Of a DNA stretch of 64,000 nucleotides, positions 43,849 to 54,029 are shown one piece after another. The notes under the pieces are model-generated. The model searched no databases. It saw nothing but the letters and a program-made list of their open reading frames with translations, and was not told the DNA's origin. Position 1 is the first letter of the stretch, and each line of letters opens with the position of its first letter. Source of the stretch: Diogma glabrata (Eukaryota > Arthropoda > Insecta > Diptera > Cylindrotomidae). Position numbers and translations under genes: made by a program. Location of the stretch: contig OY856186.1 in assembly GCA_963693315.1 (NCBI GenBank), positions 97,134,943 through 97,198,942 of the forward strand, read 5' to 3'.

Positions 43849-44633
43849 GTGAAACATCAACATGGAAAACTTTGGAATAAACCATTTAATGGGAAGGATT
43901 TCGATCATTGGAAGTTTAGAATGCAAATCATTTTTCAACAAAATGAAGTCGAATTCTGTATTTTAGAAGAAAACGAACAACCAAACGATGGTTTCAAAAA
44001 ACTGGCCAACAAATGTAAAGGTATAATTGTACAGTGCATCGCTGATTTGCACCTTGAGTATATCAAAGATAAACACACATCGTATCAAATGTGGAATATC
44101 TTAGAAAAAGTTTTTCAAAGAAAGGACGTGGCCGGACCAGTGTATCTCAGAAAAAAGCTTCTAATAATCAAATTTAATGAAAATGAACGGTTAGAAAATC
44201 AGTTTTTGGAATTTGAAAAAACTGTTCGTGAGTAAAAATCAGTTGGAGCCAAATTAGAGGAAATTGATATTGTTTGTCACTTACTGCTGACGCTACCAAA
44301 ATCATTTGATAAAGTTGTCACAGCATTAGAAACGTTAGAAAATGAAAAATTATCAATGGAGTTTGTCAAAGAGAAGCTTCTAGATCAAGAAATGAGGCGT
44401 ATTAGTTCTACAGTATCATTAGAAATAACATCGGCATTTATTTAAAAAAAAAACTGGTGGAAATAAATATTACAACAATAACAGAAACAATTTTATTCGT
44501 TAAATGTTCTGGAAAATCCTATAAAAATCTGTGTGGCTAAATCTGATGAATATATTTAAGCAACAAAAATCGGAAACATTGAGGTTAACTTAAATTCAAA
44601 TTTTGGAATGAAAAAAGCGACTATTGAAAATGT
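43849..44633 (+). pseudogene. Copia-type element B: gag
   Basis: The open part (43849-44235) reads KLWNKPFNGKDFDHWKFRMQ, then YQMWNILEKVFQRKD and a LLIIKFNENERL segment. After a stop it continues FVKEKLLDQEMR and other pieces. This is the UBN2/retrotran_gag domain of copia gag. A zinc knuckle is not recognisable before the MITE at 44634. Stops at 44233-44235 and around 44443 kill it. Confidence 0.85.
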
Positions 44634-44885
44634 GGAGGTCCACACCAAAACGCTACATTTCCATTTTCTTTAAAAAATAAATTATGTACTTAGATCGGCT
44701 CCAACTTCTGAATTCGATCAAAAACTCAAAAATTTATCTATGCTTAAATTAGAACTGTTTTTCCCCTTTTTAGAATAGAGCTTGCTTTAGACACTATGTA
44801 ATCAGTGTAATGACATAATAAAGTTTTCTTGAACTGCGTTGGAAAAATGTAATAATGGAAATGTAGCGTTTTGGTGTGGACCTCC
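44634..44885. mobile_element. 252-bp MITE, perfect 32-bp TIRs, 8-bp duplication
   Basis: Both ends read GGAGGTCCACACCAAAACGC then TACATTTCCATT in inverted orientation with no mismatch. The flanks are GAAAATGT (44626-44633) and TCAAATGT (44886-44893), an 8-bp duplication with two changes. Removing the element and one flank rejoins copia B in frame (I-E-N-V-L-L-V-E-K). The 8-bp duplication suggests a hAT- or P-type MITE. Confidence 0.9.
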
Positions 44886-45348
44886 TCAAATGTATTATTA
44901 GTTGAAAAATTACGACATAATTTGTTATCAGTTCAACGACTGGAAGATGCTGGGTTAAAAATTGTACTTGAACATGGGAAAGTAACAATGCAGCGGAATT
45001 CAATGCTACTAGCAACTGGCCGAAAATTAGATAATTTGTATGAAATAGAATTTGAGGTATGTAAAACTGAGGTAAATTGTGTTAGTTATTCACACAACGT
45101 GGAACTGTGGGATAAACAAATGGGTCACTTAAGTGAGAATAATATGTACAAACTTGTGAAACAAAACATGGTATCTGGAATTAATACCGAACGTTCAAGA
45201 ATTTAAAATAAGTGAAAATGAAAAATGTGATGTTTGTGTAAAGAGTATCACAAAAGTACCGTTTGCAAATCGTTCGACAAGTAAAACTAATAGAGTTTTG
45301 GAATTAGTTCACACAGACCTATGTGGACCTATTACTTCAAACACACAT
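44886..45348 (+). pseudogene. Copia B: GAG-pre-integrase and start of integrase
   Basis: LLVEKLRHNLLSVQRLEDAG, then WDKQMGHLSENNMYKLVK (pre-integrase, with the H of the zinc region), C-D-V-C and LELVHTDLCGPITSNTH (first catalytic Asp of the integrase core). Interrupted at about 45349. Confidence 0.85.
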
Positions 45349-45480
45349 AGGGAGTGTTCGGTTGTGCAATATCAAAATAAATATCACGATATTTTACGTC
45401 AAATTTTTTTCTTCTAACTTCACTTCGTTGAATAAAAATTCAAACCGGACCGAACAGTTATCACGTTGTCTCGAACACTA
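45349..45480. mobile_element. ~130-bp insert in copia integrase
   Basis: It is bounded by AGTGTTCGGTTGTGCAATA and the inverse AGTGTTCGAGACAACGTGATA, imperfect inverted ends. The copia frame resumes at about 45486 (KKYFLTFLDDYTHFTVVYLF), so this is an insertion, probably a decayed MITE. Confidence 0.6.
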
Positions 45481-45714
45481 GGATAATGGTAAGAAATATT
45501 TTTTAACTTTTCTTGATGATTATACACACTTCACTGTAGTGTATCTATTTGAGAGCAAAGATGAAGTATTTGAATATTTTAAAAGATATGATAAGCCCAT
45601 ATAACGAATCGTTTTGGAACAAAAATATCACAACTATGCTGTTCTCCTATTCTCCTCCATGAATATGTGTCAAAAAAATTTAAGAATTTTTGCCATGAAA
45701 AGGGAATATATATC
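45481..45714 (+). pseudogene. Copia B integrase core, middle
   Basis: YFLTFLDDYTHFTVVYLFES and EVFEYFKRY, then about 80 unrelated bases in place of the D-N-G-G-E-Y block, then KKFKNFCHEKGIYIMQY. The second catalytic Asp is therefore missing. Confidence 0.75.
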
Positions 45715-46032
45715 ATGCAATATTTAAAAATATACTTTTTACTGTTTATTTTTAAATTTATTTATAATAATAAAACTTCCTTATAGTAACAATTTGATTT
45801 TTATTTTTTATTTTTTTATTTTAAAGAATATCGATTTCGACTTACGTCATCCTCAGTTCTTAAATTATTAATTGAATAATAATTTAAGAACTGAGGATGA
45901 CGTAAGTCGAAATCGATATTCTTTAAAATAAAAAAATAAAAAATAAAAATCAAATTGTTACTATAAGGAAGTTTTATTATTATAAATAAATTTAAAAATA
46001 AACAGTAAAAAGTATATTTTTAAATATTGCAT
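45715..46032. repeat. Perfect 156-bp inverted repeat, 6-base loop
   Basis: Arms 45715-45870 and 45877-46032 are exact reverse complements with a 6-base loop. They lie in an insertion that splits the copia integrase between IMQY and T-I-P-E-T-P (resumes at about 46105), with CAATAT/CAAATAT at the edges. The outermost bases (ATGCAATAT) include the copia target, so the arms overlap the insertion edge. Each arm contains a hammerhead-like core. Zero mismatches inside a heavily mutated host element means a very young event or an assembly artefact. Confidence 0.92.
45885..45922 (+). ncRNA. Hammerhead-ribozyme-like motif (mirrored at 45825-45862, minus)
   Basis: The sequence gives a possible stem I (AAGAA pairing with TTCTT), then CTGAGGA (fits CUGANGA), a stem II GAC-GTAA-GTC with a GNRA-type loop, then GAAA, a minimal stem III (AT-CG-AT) and a U-A cleavage position just before the TTCTT strand. 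One unpaired T lies between CTGAGGA and stem II. Minimal hammerheads of this kind with tiny stem III are known from Penelope-like retroelements and retrozymes. Activity is untested, and the extra T is a weakness. Confidence 0.45.
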
Positions 46033-46104
46033 TTTAATTCAAAAGTGACAAAAGCACACAAACAGTGAATAATATGGAAAACCATAATAACACATATAAT
46101 ATAT

Positions 46105-46531
46105 ATCAAATATACTATACCTGAAACGCCTGAAATTAAGTGGTTCAGCTAAACGCCTTAATCGAACGTTACTTGATAAAGGAAGAGCGTTGATTGTAGA
46201 GTCAAATTTGTCTAAAGAAACGTGGCGAGAAGCTATACTATGTAGTGCATACATAATAAACAGAAGTCCAACATCTGTACTTTTTAAAAATATTACACCT
46301 GCGGAATTGATCATGGAACTAAGCCAAGTGTTAAAAATATGAAAGTTTTTTGATGTTTTGCTTACACACATATTTCAAAGAGTTAAAGAAAAAGCAAATT
46401 TGATGCAAGCGCGAAAGTAAACATTATGATAGGCAATAAATATAATGGCTTAAGACTGTGGAATCCTCGAATAAATACAGTTATTAATGCAAGAAATGTT
46501 ATATTTGTTGAAGAAAAAACTATTGTTAATT
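46105..46531 (+). pseudogene. Copia B integrase C-terminal part
   Basis: SAKRLNRTLLDKGRALIVES, then KETWREAILCSAYIINRSPT, NITPAELI, and later a N-G-L-R-L-W-N-P segment with NARNVIFVEEK. The family has G-V-A-E-R-L-N-R-T; here Glu is Lys, so the third catalytic acid is also lost. Frameshifts near 46345. Confidence 0.85.
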
Positions 46532-47190
46532 TTATTTTTTTAAAACTATAATACTTGTCAAAATAATACTACTCATGTTGAAAATGTTGAAGGTGATATA
46601 AATGAGGCGACTGGAAGAACAATTGATGAAAATAGAGAGAATGTTAACGAGGAACGAAATAACAACAATATTTGTAATGGAAGTGGAGGAGAGGAATTGG
46701 GCAGTGAAAGTCTGGAAGTTGATCCTTGCATACAAAATATTGAAAATTTGGAAAATAATATAAGGAGAAGTAATAGAACTCGAAATCAACCAATAGGTTT
46801 CTCAGACTACGACATGGCACATTTAGCATTAAGTGCAACATCCTTTGTCGACAATGTACCGCAAAGTATTGAAGAAGCAAAAACAAGAACAGATTATAAA
46901 AATTGAAAACAAGCAATCGAAGTATAATTAGAAGTGAACTGAATAAAAATAATACTTGAGTGCTAGTCGAAAAACCAAAAACGCGCAGGTTATTGAATCT
47001 AAATGGATTTTTAAAATCAAGCAGAATGAGAAGGACGAAGTGTTATGCAAAGAAATGGTTTTGATTATGTTTATGAGAAACATTTGCACCAGTAACACGA
47101 ATAAGCACTGTAAGAATTTTGCTTGCTATCAAGTATCATTAACCATTTGAAATTAAGAGTTAATCAGTTAGATGTATGTAAAATCAGCTG
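46532..47190 (+). pseudogene. Copia B linker and start of reverse transcriptase
   Basis: An acidic linker (VDPCIQNIENLENN), then RRSNRTRNQPIGFSDYDMAH, VPQSIEEAKTRTDYKN, SKWIFKIKQNEKDEVL and, over frame changes, pieces of the F-D-Y-x-E-T-F-A-P-V block and VNQLDV. Sequence similarity ends at about 47190, before the RT catalytic centre; the 3' part and LTR are missing. Confidence 0.8.
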
Positions 47191-47739
47191 AAAGAGAAAT
47201 GAGAACATTGAAACTTAAACTTTGTTTTTCAATCCCAACGAATTTTGTTTCTACAGGAGAAAGTTTTTACAGATTTTCCATAAGAAGACTACACTTAACA
47301 CTACGATTCTTTCTATAACATTTTAATGTCTTTTGATTGGTTAATATGCCATCTTTTTACAAGTTTTAAAAAGTGAACTAAAGCAAAACAAAATCAGCAA
47401 TGTATAACTTTTTATTTCATGATTATGTTTACAGTGAGAAAATGTTTTTTAATGTTAAGAAATGTTTAAATTAAAATGTGTATACGAAATATAACATGAA
47501 AGTGCACTTCAAAAAATTAAGTGAAGAGAAAAATTTACAAAGAAACGCTTATGTTTAAATAATAATATTTGTTCAAATTTTTACATAAAGAAAATAATTG
47601 TGGCGACTGATAGGCAATCAGGTTCGACTGGTAACAATAACTTAGGAGACAACCATGGAGAAGTAAAATAGCCATGAACAAGTTATTAAATCATTTCTTT
47701 TTGGTAATATTAAATTAAAATAGTTTTTTTCAGCAAACG
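47191..47739. other. No recognisable feature
   Basis: AT-rich sequence after the truncated copia B. Confidence 0.5.
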
Positions 47740-47915
47740 GCTCTAAAGTTTAACTTTACTGCCGCTGGGGAGTAGCTAAAGTCTTTTTAGCAGGCGGCTG
47801 CAAAAGTAACGCCATTTTTATTTTATCTGCCGGCGGCTGTAAAGTAACTTTCATATTTTTACGGCGGCAGTAAAGTAATTTTCATATTTTTACGGCGGCA
47901 GTAAAGTAAAATAAC
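47740..47915 (+). repeat. Short tandem array with CGGCGGCAGTAAAGTAA units
   Basis: At least two exact 31-bp units (TTTTCATATTTTTACGGCGG then CAGTAAAGTAA) and two or three diverged ones upstream (GGCGGCTGTAAAGTAA, GGCGGCTGCAAAAGTAA). GC-rich cores in an AT-rich setting. Confidence 0.8.
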
Positions 47916-48083
47916 ATGATATTATTAATTTGTGCAAAACAGAATGCATTTCAGTTCATTTTAATGAATTAAAATCAATAAAAATTAATTTCAGAAAATT
48001 TATTACCTAAAACATATTTATAAAAAATTTGATGCATTAATTTCATATTTTTAAACTTTAAACGTTTGCCGAAAAAATAGTGT

Positions 48084-48201
48084 ATTGAATTCGGAGCTAA
48101 AGTGACTTTTTGTGTTTCGTCTATAATTGTCGGGCTCCCTACGGTCGGCAGCCAAACTATAGACTCAACACAAAAAGTACAACTTTAGCTCCTAATTCAA
48201 T
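48084..48201. mobile_element. 118-bp hairpin MITE
   Basis: The left arm ATTGAATTCGGAGCTAAAGT and inverted right arm ATTGAATTAGGAGCTAAAGT continue with ACTTTTTGTGTT and GTCTATA. The centre is GC-rich (GTCGGGCTCCCTACGGTC). No coding capacity. Confidence 0.75.
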
Positions 48202-48783
48202 GATATACTATTATCTTTATTTCAAAAATGAAAAAACCAATTTCTTTTACGTTTTCAGATGCATCGGGAGAAAAACAAAAAAAAACATGGTAAAAATTAA
48301 TGAAAATTTTGTATTAAGTATATAATAAATAAATTTTAATTTAATTAATTAATTTAAATTTTAATAATTTTTAATAAATTTTTAAAACAAAAATATGATT
48401 TAATTATATTGCAATGTTTTATTCAAATTGACTATTGATAGAATCGTAGGTGAAAACTAACAAAATTTCCATAAAGAGTATTTCTATAGAATCGTTGAGG
48501 AATATTCCACAGCAATGCAAGATGGTAGTATTACATGATGAATCGTAGTAGAGTATTCGTTCACTAATCTAGCGGACATTTTATTTTTTTTACAAATTTC
48601 CATACCTTTTCCATCATGATTCTACTACTCAGTAAAGAAGTTTCTTCAACGATTTATAAACGAATCGATGACATTTTATTCGCTGGGATAGGATAGTTTA
48701 AGCAGGGTTTACATCATGAAATCATCATACATAAATGATGTACAATATTTATGTTTGAAATAAAACAAGATTGCGTGAATATA

Positions 48784-49280
48784 TACTAAGTTTACACCAG
48801 GATCTAATAGGTACATACTATACTTATTAGGTCGACTATGGTCGATGTAAACAGTTATCAAAAAAGTACCTACCAAATATTTGGTAGGATGATTTGCTAC
48901 GTATCAAATTAGGTACGTAGCAAATAGGTATTATTTTTACGGTGTGAACACTAAAATTAGGTATGACATTTAAAATAAAAATAAATCAACTTATTTTATA
49001 AATATATATTTATGTTTGATGTGATTTTTTTGCTGAAATTAAAAGTAAAATAAATTTTAGCATTAATATAATAAATGTTTTCAGTTTTTTATAAAAAATA
49101 TATATGGAAATTATTTTTTCCTAACCAAAAAATTAACAATGAAAAGGACGCGCTAAAAATTAATATGTCATACCTAATTAATAAGAGTTTACATCACCGT
49201 ATCAAATTTAAAAAGTATGATGGTGAAAATGGCTAGCAAATTTGATACGTAGCAAATTAGATACTGGTGTAAACTTAGTA
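48784..49280. mobile_element. Complete 497-bp MITE, TACTAAGTTTACACC ends
   Basis: Both ends are TACTAAGTTTACACC in inverted orientation, so TA may be the duplicated target. The subterminal parts contain repeated GGTACGTAGCAAAT / TTTGATACGTAGCAAATT words. The right half, inverted, matches the fragment at 31386-31580. Confidence 0.85.
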
Positions 49281-49437
49281 ATAGTGTAGGTAAAAAAGTA
49301 AATAAATATTTTGCACATCCCTGTTTATATCTTAAAAGCAGTTAAATTATTTTTACTTTATTATATGAATTGTTAGTTGGGAATATTTATTGCCATCTAT
49401 GCTTATTATATTATACTAATATATAATGAATTGCTTA

Positions 49438-49554
49438 GGGCTTGAAACCACATACAACAGAAACAGAATTCCATACAAATTTTACAGAAACCGAATTTTT
49501 ATCTGTCAAATTTGTATGAAATTCTGTTTCTGTTTCTGTTGTATGTGAATGCCC
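49438..49554. mobile_element. 117-bp MITE in the gypsy 5' LTR
   Basis: Ends GGGCTTGAAACCACATACAA and inverse GGGCATTCACATACAACAGA; arms with CAGAAACAGAATT. Absent from the 3' LTR, which shows the empty site (ATTGCTGATTGAGTTTAAT). Confidence 0.85.
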
Positions 49555-49612
49555 GGCTTTATTTGGTTTAATAGAAATATTTTGTATGATGTAGTAGAAT
49601 TAAAGCCATGCC

Positions 49613-50147
49613 ACATGCAAAATATAAACGAACGAATTCGGTCGTTTTAAGTAAAATATGCCACATGAACAAAAAATTTATCGGCGATATTAACAACAAC
49701 ACTAAAAATGAGAGTTAATTAAAAAAATACGAATTGTTATATTGAATTTGAAACGAAAATTTTTATTATAAATGTAATTGTCAACGTAAATTATAAGTAA
49801 TCACACAAACAAAAACTTCCAAAATGAAAAATACCACAATGTGAGGTTAAATCCGAACCGATAAAAAAGTCGGTTCTAATTCTACAAAAATCTTGCATAA
49901 TTCTCCAAAATTCACTAGAGATTTATGAACGATTTTTTTATTTCTATCGGCGGTAGAAAAATCAACAATCAAAATTAATTTAATAATAAGCTTTATTTAT
50001 TTTAATCGATAGGTATTCTAATTTACCATACTTTTACCATAATTGTCAAATAAAACAAGTTTTCGTTGAATCAAAAATTAGAAGATAGTTGCTAGCAATC
50101 CGGCTAAAATTTTGTCATGTGGCAACGACTTTTTGCCATGTGGCAAG
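49613..50147. mobile_element. 535-bp MITE in the gypsy 5' LTR
   Basis: The left end AAGCCATGCCACATGCAAAA and inverted right end CTTGCCACATGGCAAAAAGT pair; a second TGTCATGTGGCAA copy lies just inside the right end. Absent from the 3' LTR (AGAATTAGAGACGTGAATTA uninterrupted). Confidence 0.8.
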
Positions 50148-50231
50148 AGACGTGAATTAATCTTTGTACTATAGACAATAAATTCTTTTATAAATATATA
50201 TTTTTGGTGTTGTTTCTGGTAAACGTGGAAC

Positions 50232-51496
50232 TCCAAATCAGAAGTGGGATATGAATATAAAAACATAATTTTTGAAAATATTCTGAAATAAAAGGTATCA
50301 ATTTAATAATATTGAGTGAATTAAAATGTACGAAAACGGAATGGGAAATTTGGAAGAACCCACATGGCGTGACAACCGCATTCCACCGTTTTATATAACA
50401 AATAGTTTCAAGCAATCAAAATTGGTAACACCGGAACAGATAAAACAACGTGTTATTGATTCCGATAATTTTGGAGACACTACACTCACTCTGTAGTGAT
50501 CTTCAGATTCACTACAATGTCTCAAGCCTTCTCATTCATACAACCAAAGTTCCAGTCAAAGAACCTTAATCTCATTCATACATTATAACCGAAAATCCAA
50601 TTAAAGAACTTTAATACTATTTCAAGCAATATTTATATTTTCCGTTAGACAAAACAAATTCCATTTGAAACAAAATAGCTTCAATAATTTCACAATTACT
50701 AATCTTTGAAAATTTTGTCTTCAAGCAAAAGCATAAGCCAAATTTTCATCAACAATAAAATCCAGGAAAAAATTATTAGCAACATTGTATAACAATGGTC
50801 TAATTCATATTACTTTAGGATGCAACCCAATCTTTTAATAATAACTTTCCCACAGAAAAAGATTCGTTCTCATAATTTTGCAAACACAAAATACTTCCAA
50901 GCAATATCATAGCATGATGCATATGAATAAATATATTTCCAATATGCAACGGAAATAAATAAGAAATAAAAAACAACTTATATTCGATATGAAGAAAATC
51001 AAAGAAAAGAAATTCAAATCAAAATCTCAATGAATGCAATCTTTTGTTATGCGTTTAGTTTTTTTTTTTCAACAAAGATTATGCATAAATAGATGGAAAA
51101 TCCCAAAGAGTTAGTTAGTCGGATCGCGATTTTAGTAGAAGAGTAAATCCTCGACAAAGATTACGGGAAAACAAAACGAGTGAATTAATAAGTGTGGTTT
51201 TTGTAAATAAATATTAACTGTTCAAAAAATTATTATATTTGAATTAAATAGTGTTCCACATTTTAAGTCTATGAAAATAAAAATTAAATCCAAAAAAAAG
51301 ATTATATTAAAAAATTGTTCACATCAAAGTTTATAACAAAAAGAAATAGAAGCAAATAAAACTACAAATTTATTTATATTAATCTGTTTTTGTGAAAATT
51401 AACAAAACTGAGAACCAGGAACAACTCACAAGTAAGTTTATCTTAACTACATATAAATAAGCAATCTCCAAATGGGGTTATCGCACAACTCCACCG
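50232..51496 (+). other. Gypsy interior of unknown content
   Basis: Directly after the LTR. An open frame from an ATG at 50325 (MYENGMGNLEEPTWRDNRIP) runs to a stop at about 50497 and is unassigned. The rest is A/T-rich leader-like sequence. There may be a further decayed insertion around 50490-51400. Confidence 0.35.
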
Positions 51497-51664
51497 ATGG
51501 CAACCTTTGAGAAATCAACCATACACTTTCAACCATGTGCTAATCCCGAAAACCTCCTTCAATACTCGCCGGTATATCAACCGAGTTATGGAAATTTTCA
51601 ACACGTGTCACCTGGAAGTTTTGAGGTTAGGTGTCAACCTCAACCAACGAATCACGAAATTTAG
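51497..51664 (+). pseudogene. Short Pro/Gln-rich ORF, possibly gag start
   Basis: A 55-codon frame (MATFEKSTIHFQPCANPENL, then Gln/Pro/Ser-rich) directly upstream of, and overlapping, the integrase tail in another frame. It could be the truncated start of gag, joined to the end of pol by a large deletion. Not recognised by motif. Confidence 0.35.
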
Positions 51665-51978
51665 AACGTATACGTCAGGAAGTTGTTAACAATACGCGCA
51701 TTTTACAAGGTAAAAATAAAGATTATATTGATAACCGTCGTAAAGTTGCTTATATTTATAAAGATGGCGATATTGTTTGTGTTACAAATAAAATAATGGA
51801 AGCTGGAGTAAATCAGAAACTAGCTCCAAAGTTTAAAGGACCTTATGCTGTCACAAGAGTGTTACCGAACGAAAGATATGTTGTTGAAGACATACCGGGA
51901 CAAAAATTATCTAACATTCCTTACCACAGTGTCTGCACTCCATTTAATTTGAAACCACTGACCTTGGCAACCGGATAG
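51631..51978 (+). pseudogene. Ty3/gypsy integrase C-terminal domain
   Basis: The translation includes DYIDNRRKVAYIYKDGDIVC, APKFKGPYAVTRVLPNERYV and VEDIPGQ: the Y-K-x-G-D-x-V ... P-K-F-x-G-P-Y-x-V ... L-P-N-x-R-Y-V-V pattern that ends many gypsy integrases. Protease, RT, RNase H and the integrase core are all missing, so the element is non-autonomous. Confidence 0.85.
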
Positions 51979-52007
51979 ATTGCTAAGTCAGAAATGGCCG
52001 AATGAAG

Positions 52008-52238
52008 TAAAAGCAGTTAAATTATTTTTACTTTATTATATGAATTGTTAGTTGGGAATATTTATTGCCATCTATGTTTATAATATTATACTAATATATA
52101 ATAAATTGCTGATTGAGTTTAATAGAAATATTTTTTATGATGTAATAGAATTAGAGACGTGAATTAACCTTTGTACTATAGACAATAAATTCTTTTAGAA
52201 ATATATATTTTGTGTTTTGTTACTTGTAAACGAGGAAC
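52008..52238 (+). mobile_element. 3' LTR of the Ty3/gypsy element
   Basis: Begins TAAAAGCAGTTAAATT and ends AAACGAGGAAC. It serves as the uninterrupted reference for the 5' LTR. The two differ by a modest number of substitutions, so the insertion is not very recent. Confidence 0.85.
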
Positions 52239-52482
52239 ATTGCTACATTATATATAATATATTTTAAAATGATAACGTTAATGAGTTTAAATATCAAAAT
52301 TGGTGTAAACATATGGTAAACAATTGGTTTTTCCATACTGTTACGATTCTACAGAATTGCAACGAAGTACAAAACAAAATTGATTTAACCTTAATTTACC
52401 CTGTACAAAATTTCAATAGCAAAACAAAACTATCACCAAGCATGTCAAAGAAATTCCAAGAATAAAGGGTGACACGCCTTGT

Positions 52483-52920
52483 TTGTTAAGTCACATCAAT
52501 TTGGTCCTTCGAGCCGTATTGTAATGAATGCCAACATTAAATAAACTATATTTGTTTTAAAGTGTTAATTTGATATTTTCAAAAACAAATGCTGCTGCCT
52601 AGGTTGAATTATAGAAAGATTAGTTAGTAAACATACAATTATAAATTCATACAAATATCTACAGTCGCACCATTTTGGTCCTTCGAGCCGGAGAGTGAAT
52701 TCAAATCTTAAGTAATCTGCATTTGTTTGTAAGAACTTATGTGATATTTTCAAAAACAAATATTGCTCTCTGGTTTGAACTGTAGAAAAAGTACTAAACT
52801 TACAGTACGTTAATTTTTCTGAAGTCGCATCATTTTGGTACATGGAACCGGATTGTTATGAACTCAAATATTAGGAAATTTACATTTGTTTGTAGCTATT
52901 GTGCTATTTTGCACAAGGTA
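52483..52920 (+). repeat. Three tandem ~170-bp units
   Basis: Each unit has GTC(A/G)CA(T/C)CA..TTTGGT(C/A)C, GAGCCG(G/T)A and a downstream GATATTTTCAAAAACAAAT block. Units begin near 52483, 52660 and 52822. A fourth, isolated unit is at 55690-55830 with GTCGCATCATTTTGGTCCTT then CGAGCCGGATTGTTATGAA. Origin unknown. Confidence 0.8.
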
Positions 52921-53732
52921 AAGAATAGAAATATATCTTGTTGAATTCAATTCAAAATCAATCAACCAAATTTGCATCTAAAGTAAAAACGAAAATTATA
53001 CATTTTAATAAATACATATATTAGTTACTTCATACTTGTGTATAGTTTTAGCCAGTAACTCAATCATTTTTTAGTTTTTGGATAAAAAATTTTGGATAAA
53101 CATTTTTAATCTATGTATAATTTGCTAGTCATTTAATTGACATAGTCAAGTTAGTCTTTAAACAATGTTTTTTACAACCGTAAAATTTTAAAGGATATTA
53201 CTAAAATTGACATAATATGTCAGCAATTATGAACTAATTTTCCCGCATGGGAAACTGATCCCTGTTTTTATTATTTTGTAAATGTTTTTTATTTTTGATC
53301 TACGGGTGTGTTTGTTAATGCTAACCCTGCATACGACAGTCCACTCCCAGCTATTGACATACAAGTTAACGTGAGATATCACATACCACTGGCAATAGCA
53401 GTGAGTTATCGCTATCCAAGGTGATATCTTAAGGGTGCTGGCGGATGAACCGTATGCAGTCATCGATAGCACCTTCAATCTAAGCTGTGGAAGATTCCTT
53501 GACTGTGATATGCTATTGTTTGCTCGAATAACGATATATAGCTCATATAACTCTTATGTGTGGGGTTTAATCATTGAGAAAGACAGTTTGTCAAAAGATC
53601 AAGGAATATGGCACTATAACTGGGTTATTGACTACCCCATTTTGTTTTGTTTCAGCAAGTTTTATTAAAAATTTGCTATTTACCTTTTATTTTACTTTTA
53701 ATTTCTCTATCCTATCATAAAATATTGGCCTA
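52921..53732. other. No recognisable gene
   Basis: The more balanced part (53290-53660) has short frames on both strands without known motifs. Confidence 0.45.
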
Positions 53733-53810
53733 TCTCATATTTTATATGTGACTTTCTATATAATTTATTGTTAAGTTATCCATTCTTTAACAAATAAAAG
53801 AAACAAAAAA
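53733..53810 (+). repeat. Repeat shared with the window start (1-62)
   Basis: CATATTTTATATGTGA, then TTTATTGTT and TTATCCATTCTTTAA are common to both. Here the repeat precedes a family-B tail. Confidence 0.65.
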
Positions 53811-53825
53811 GAAAGATTACGTCCA

Positions 53826-53935
53826 TCAACCTTTAAACGTATGTTGTCGTGGGACCTTGGTCTTAAAAGGTTTTTATGTGTTGTTGTGACACATATTGTA
53901 ATTCCTACTACAGAACACATGTTATTAAAAAAAAG
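53826..53935 (+). mobile_element. 5'-truncated copy of non-LTR family B (110 bp)
   Basis: It matches 14825-14946: CATCAAC, the last codons (TTGTCGTGGGA...GGTCTTAAAAGG), TTTATGTGTTGTTGTGACAC and the A-rich end. Same strand as the longer copy. Confidence 0.8.
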
Positions 53936-54029
53936 TAGGGTCTGCATCAGACCAGACGGTGGAAGTTATGCTTCTTTGGCCATTCGCTCACACACACTTA
54001 AAAAGTGCATGATTAAGTTGTGTTACCTA

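Larger units (their letters stand above)
49333..50231 (+). mobile_element. 5' LTR of a Ty3/gypsy element, split by two MITEs
   Basis: It matches the 3' LTR (52008-52238) from TAAAAGCAGTTAAATTATTT to AAACG(T/A)GGAAC, with extra sequence at 49438-49554 and 49613-50147. Without the inserts it would be about 245 bp, against 231 bp for the 3' LTR. The order LTR, interior with an integrase tail, LTR identifies the element. Confidence 0.85.

Noticed and set aside
53435..53668. 77-codon frame MLADEPYAVIDS...
   Set aside because: No domain or splice evidence; overlapping antisense frame of similar length.
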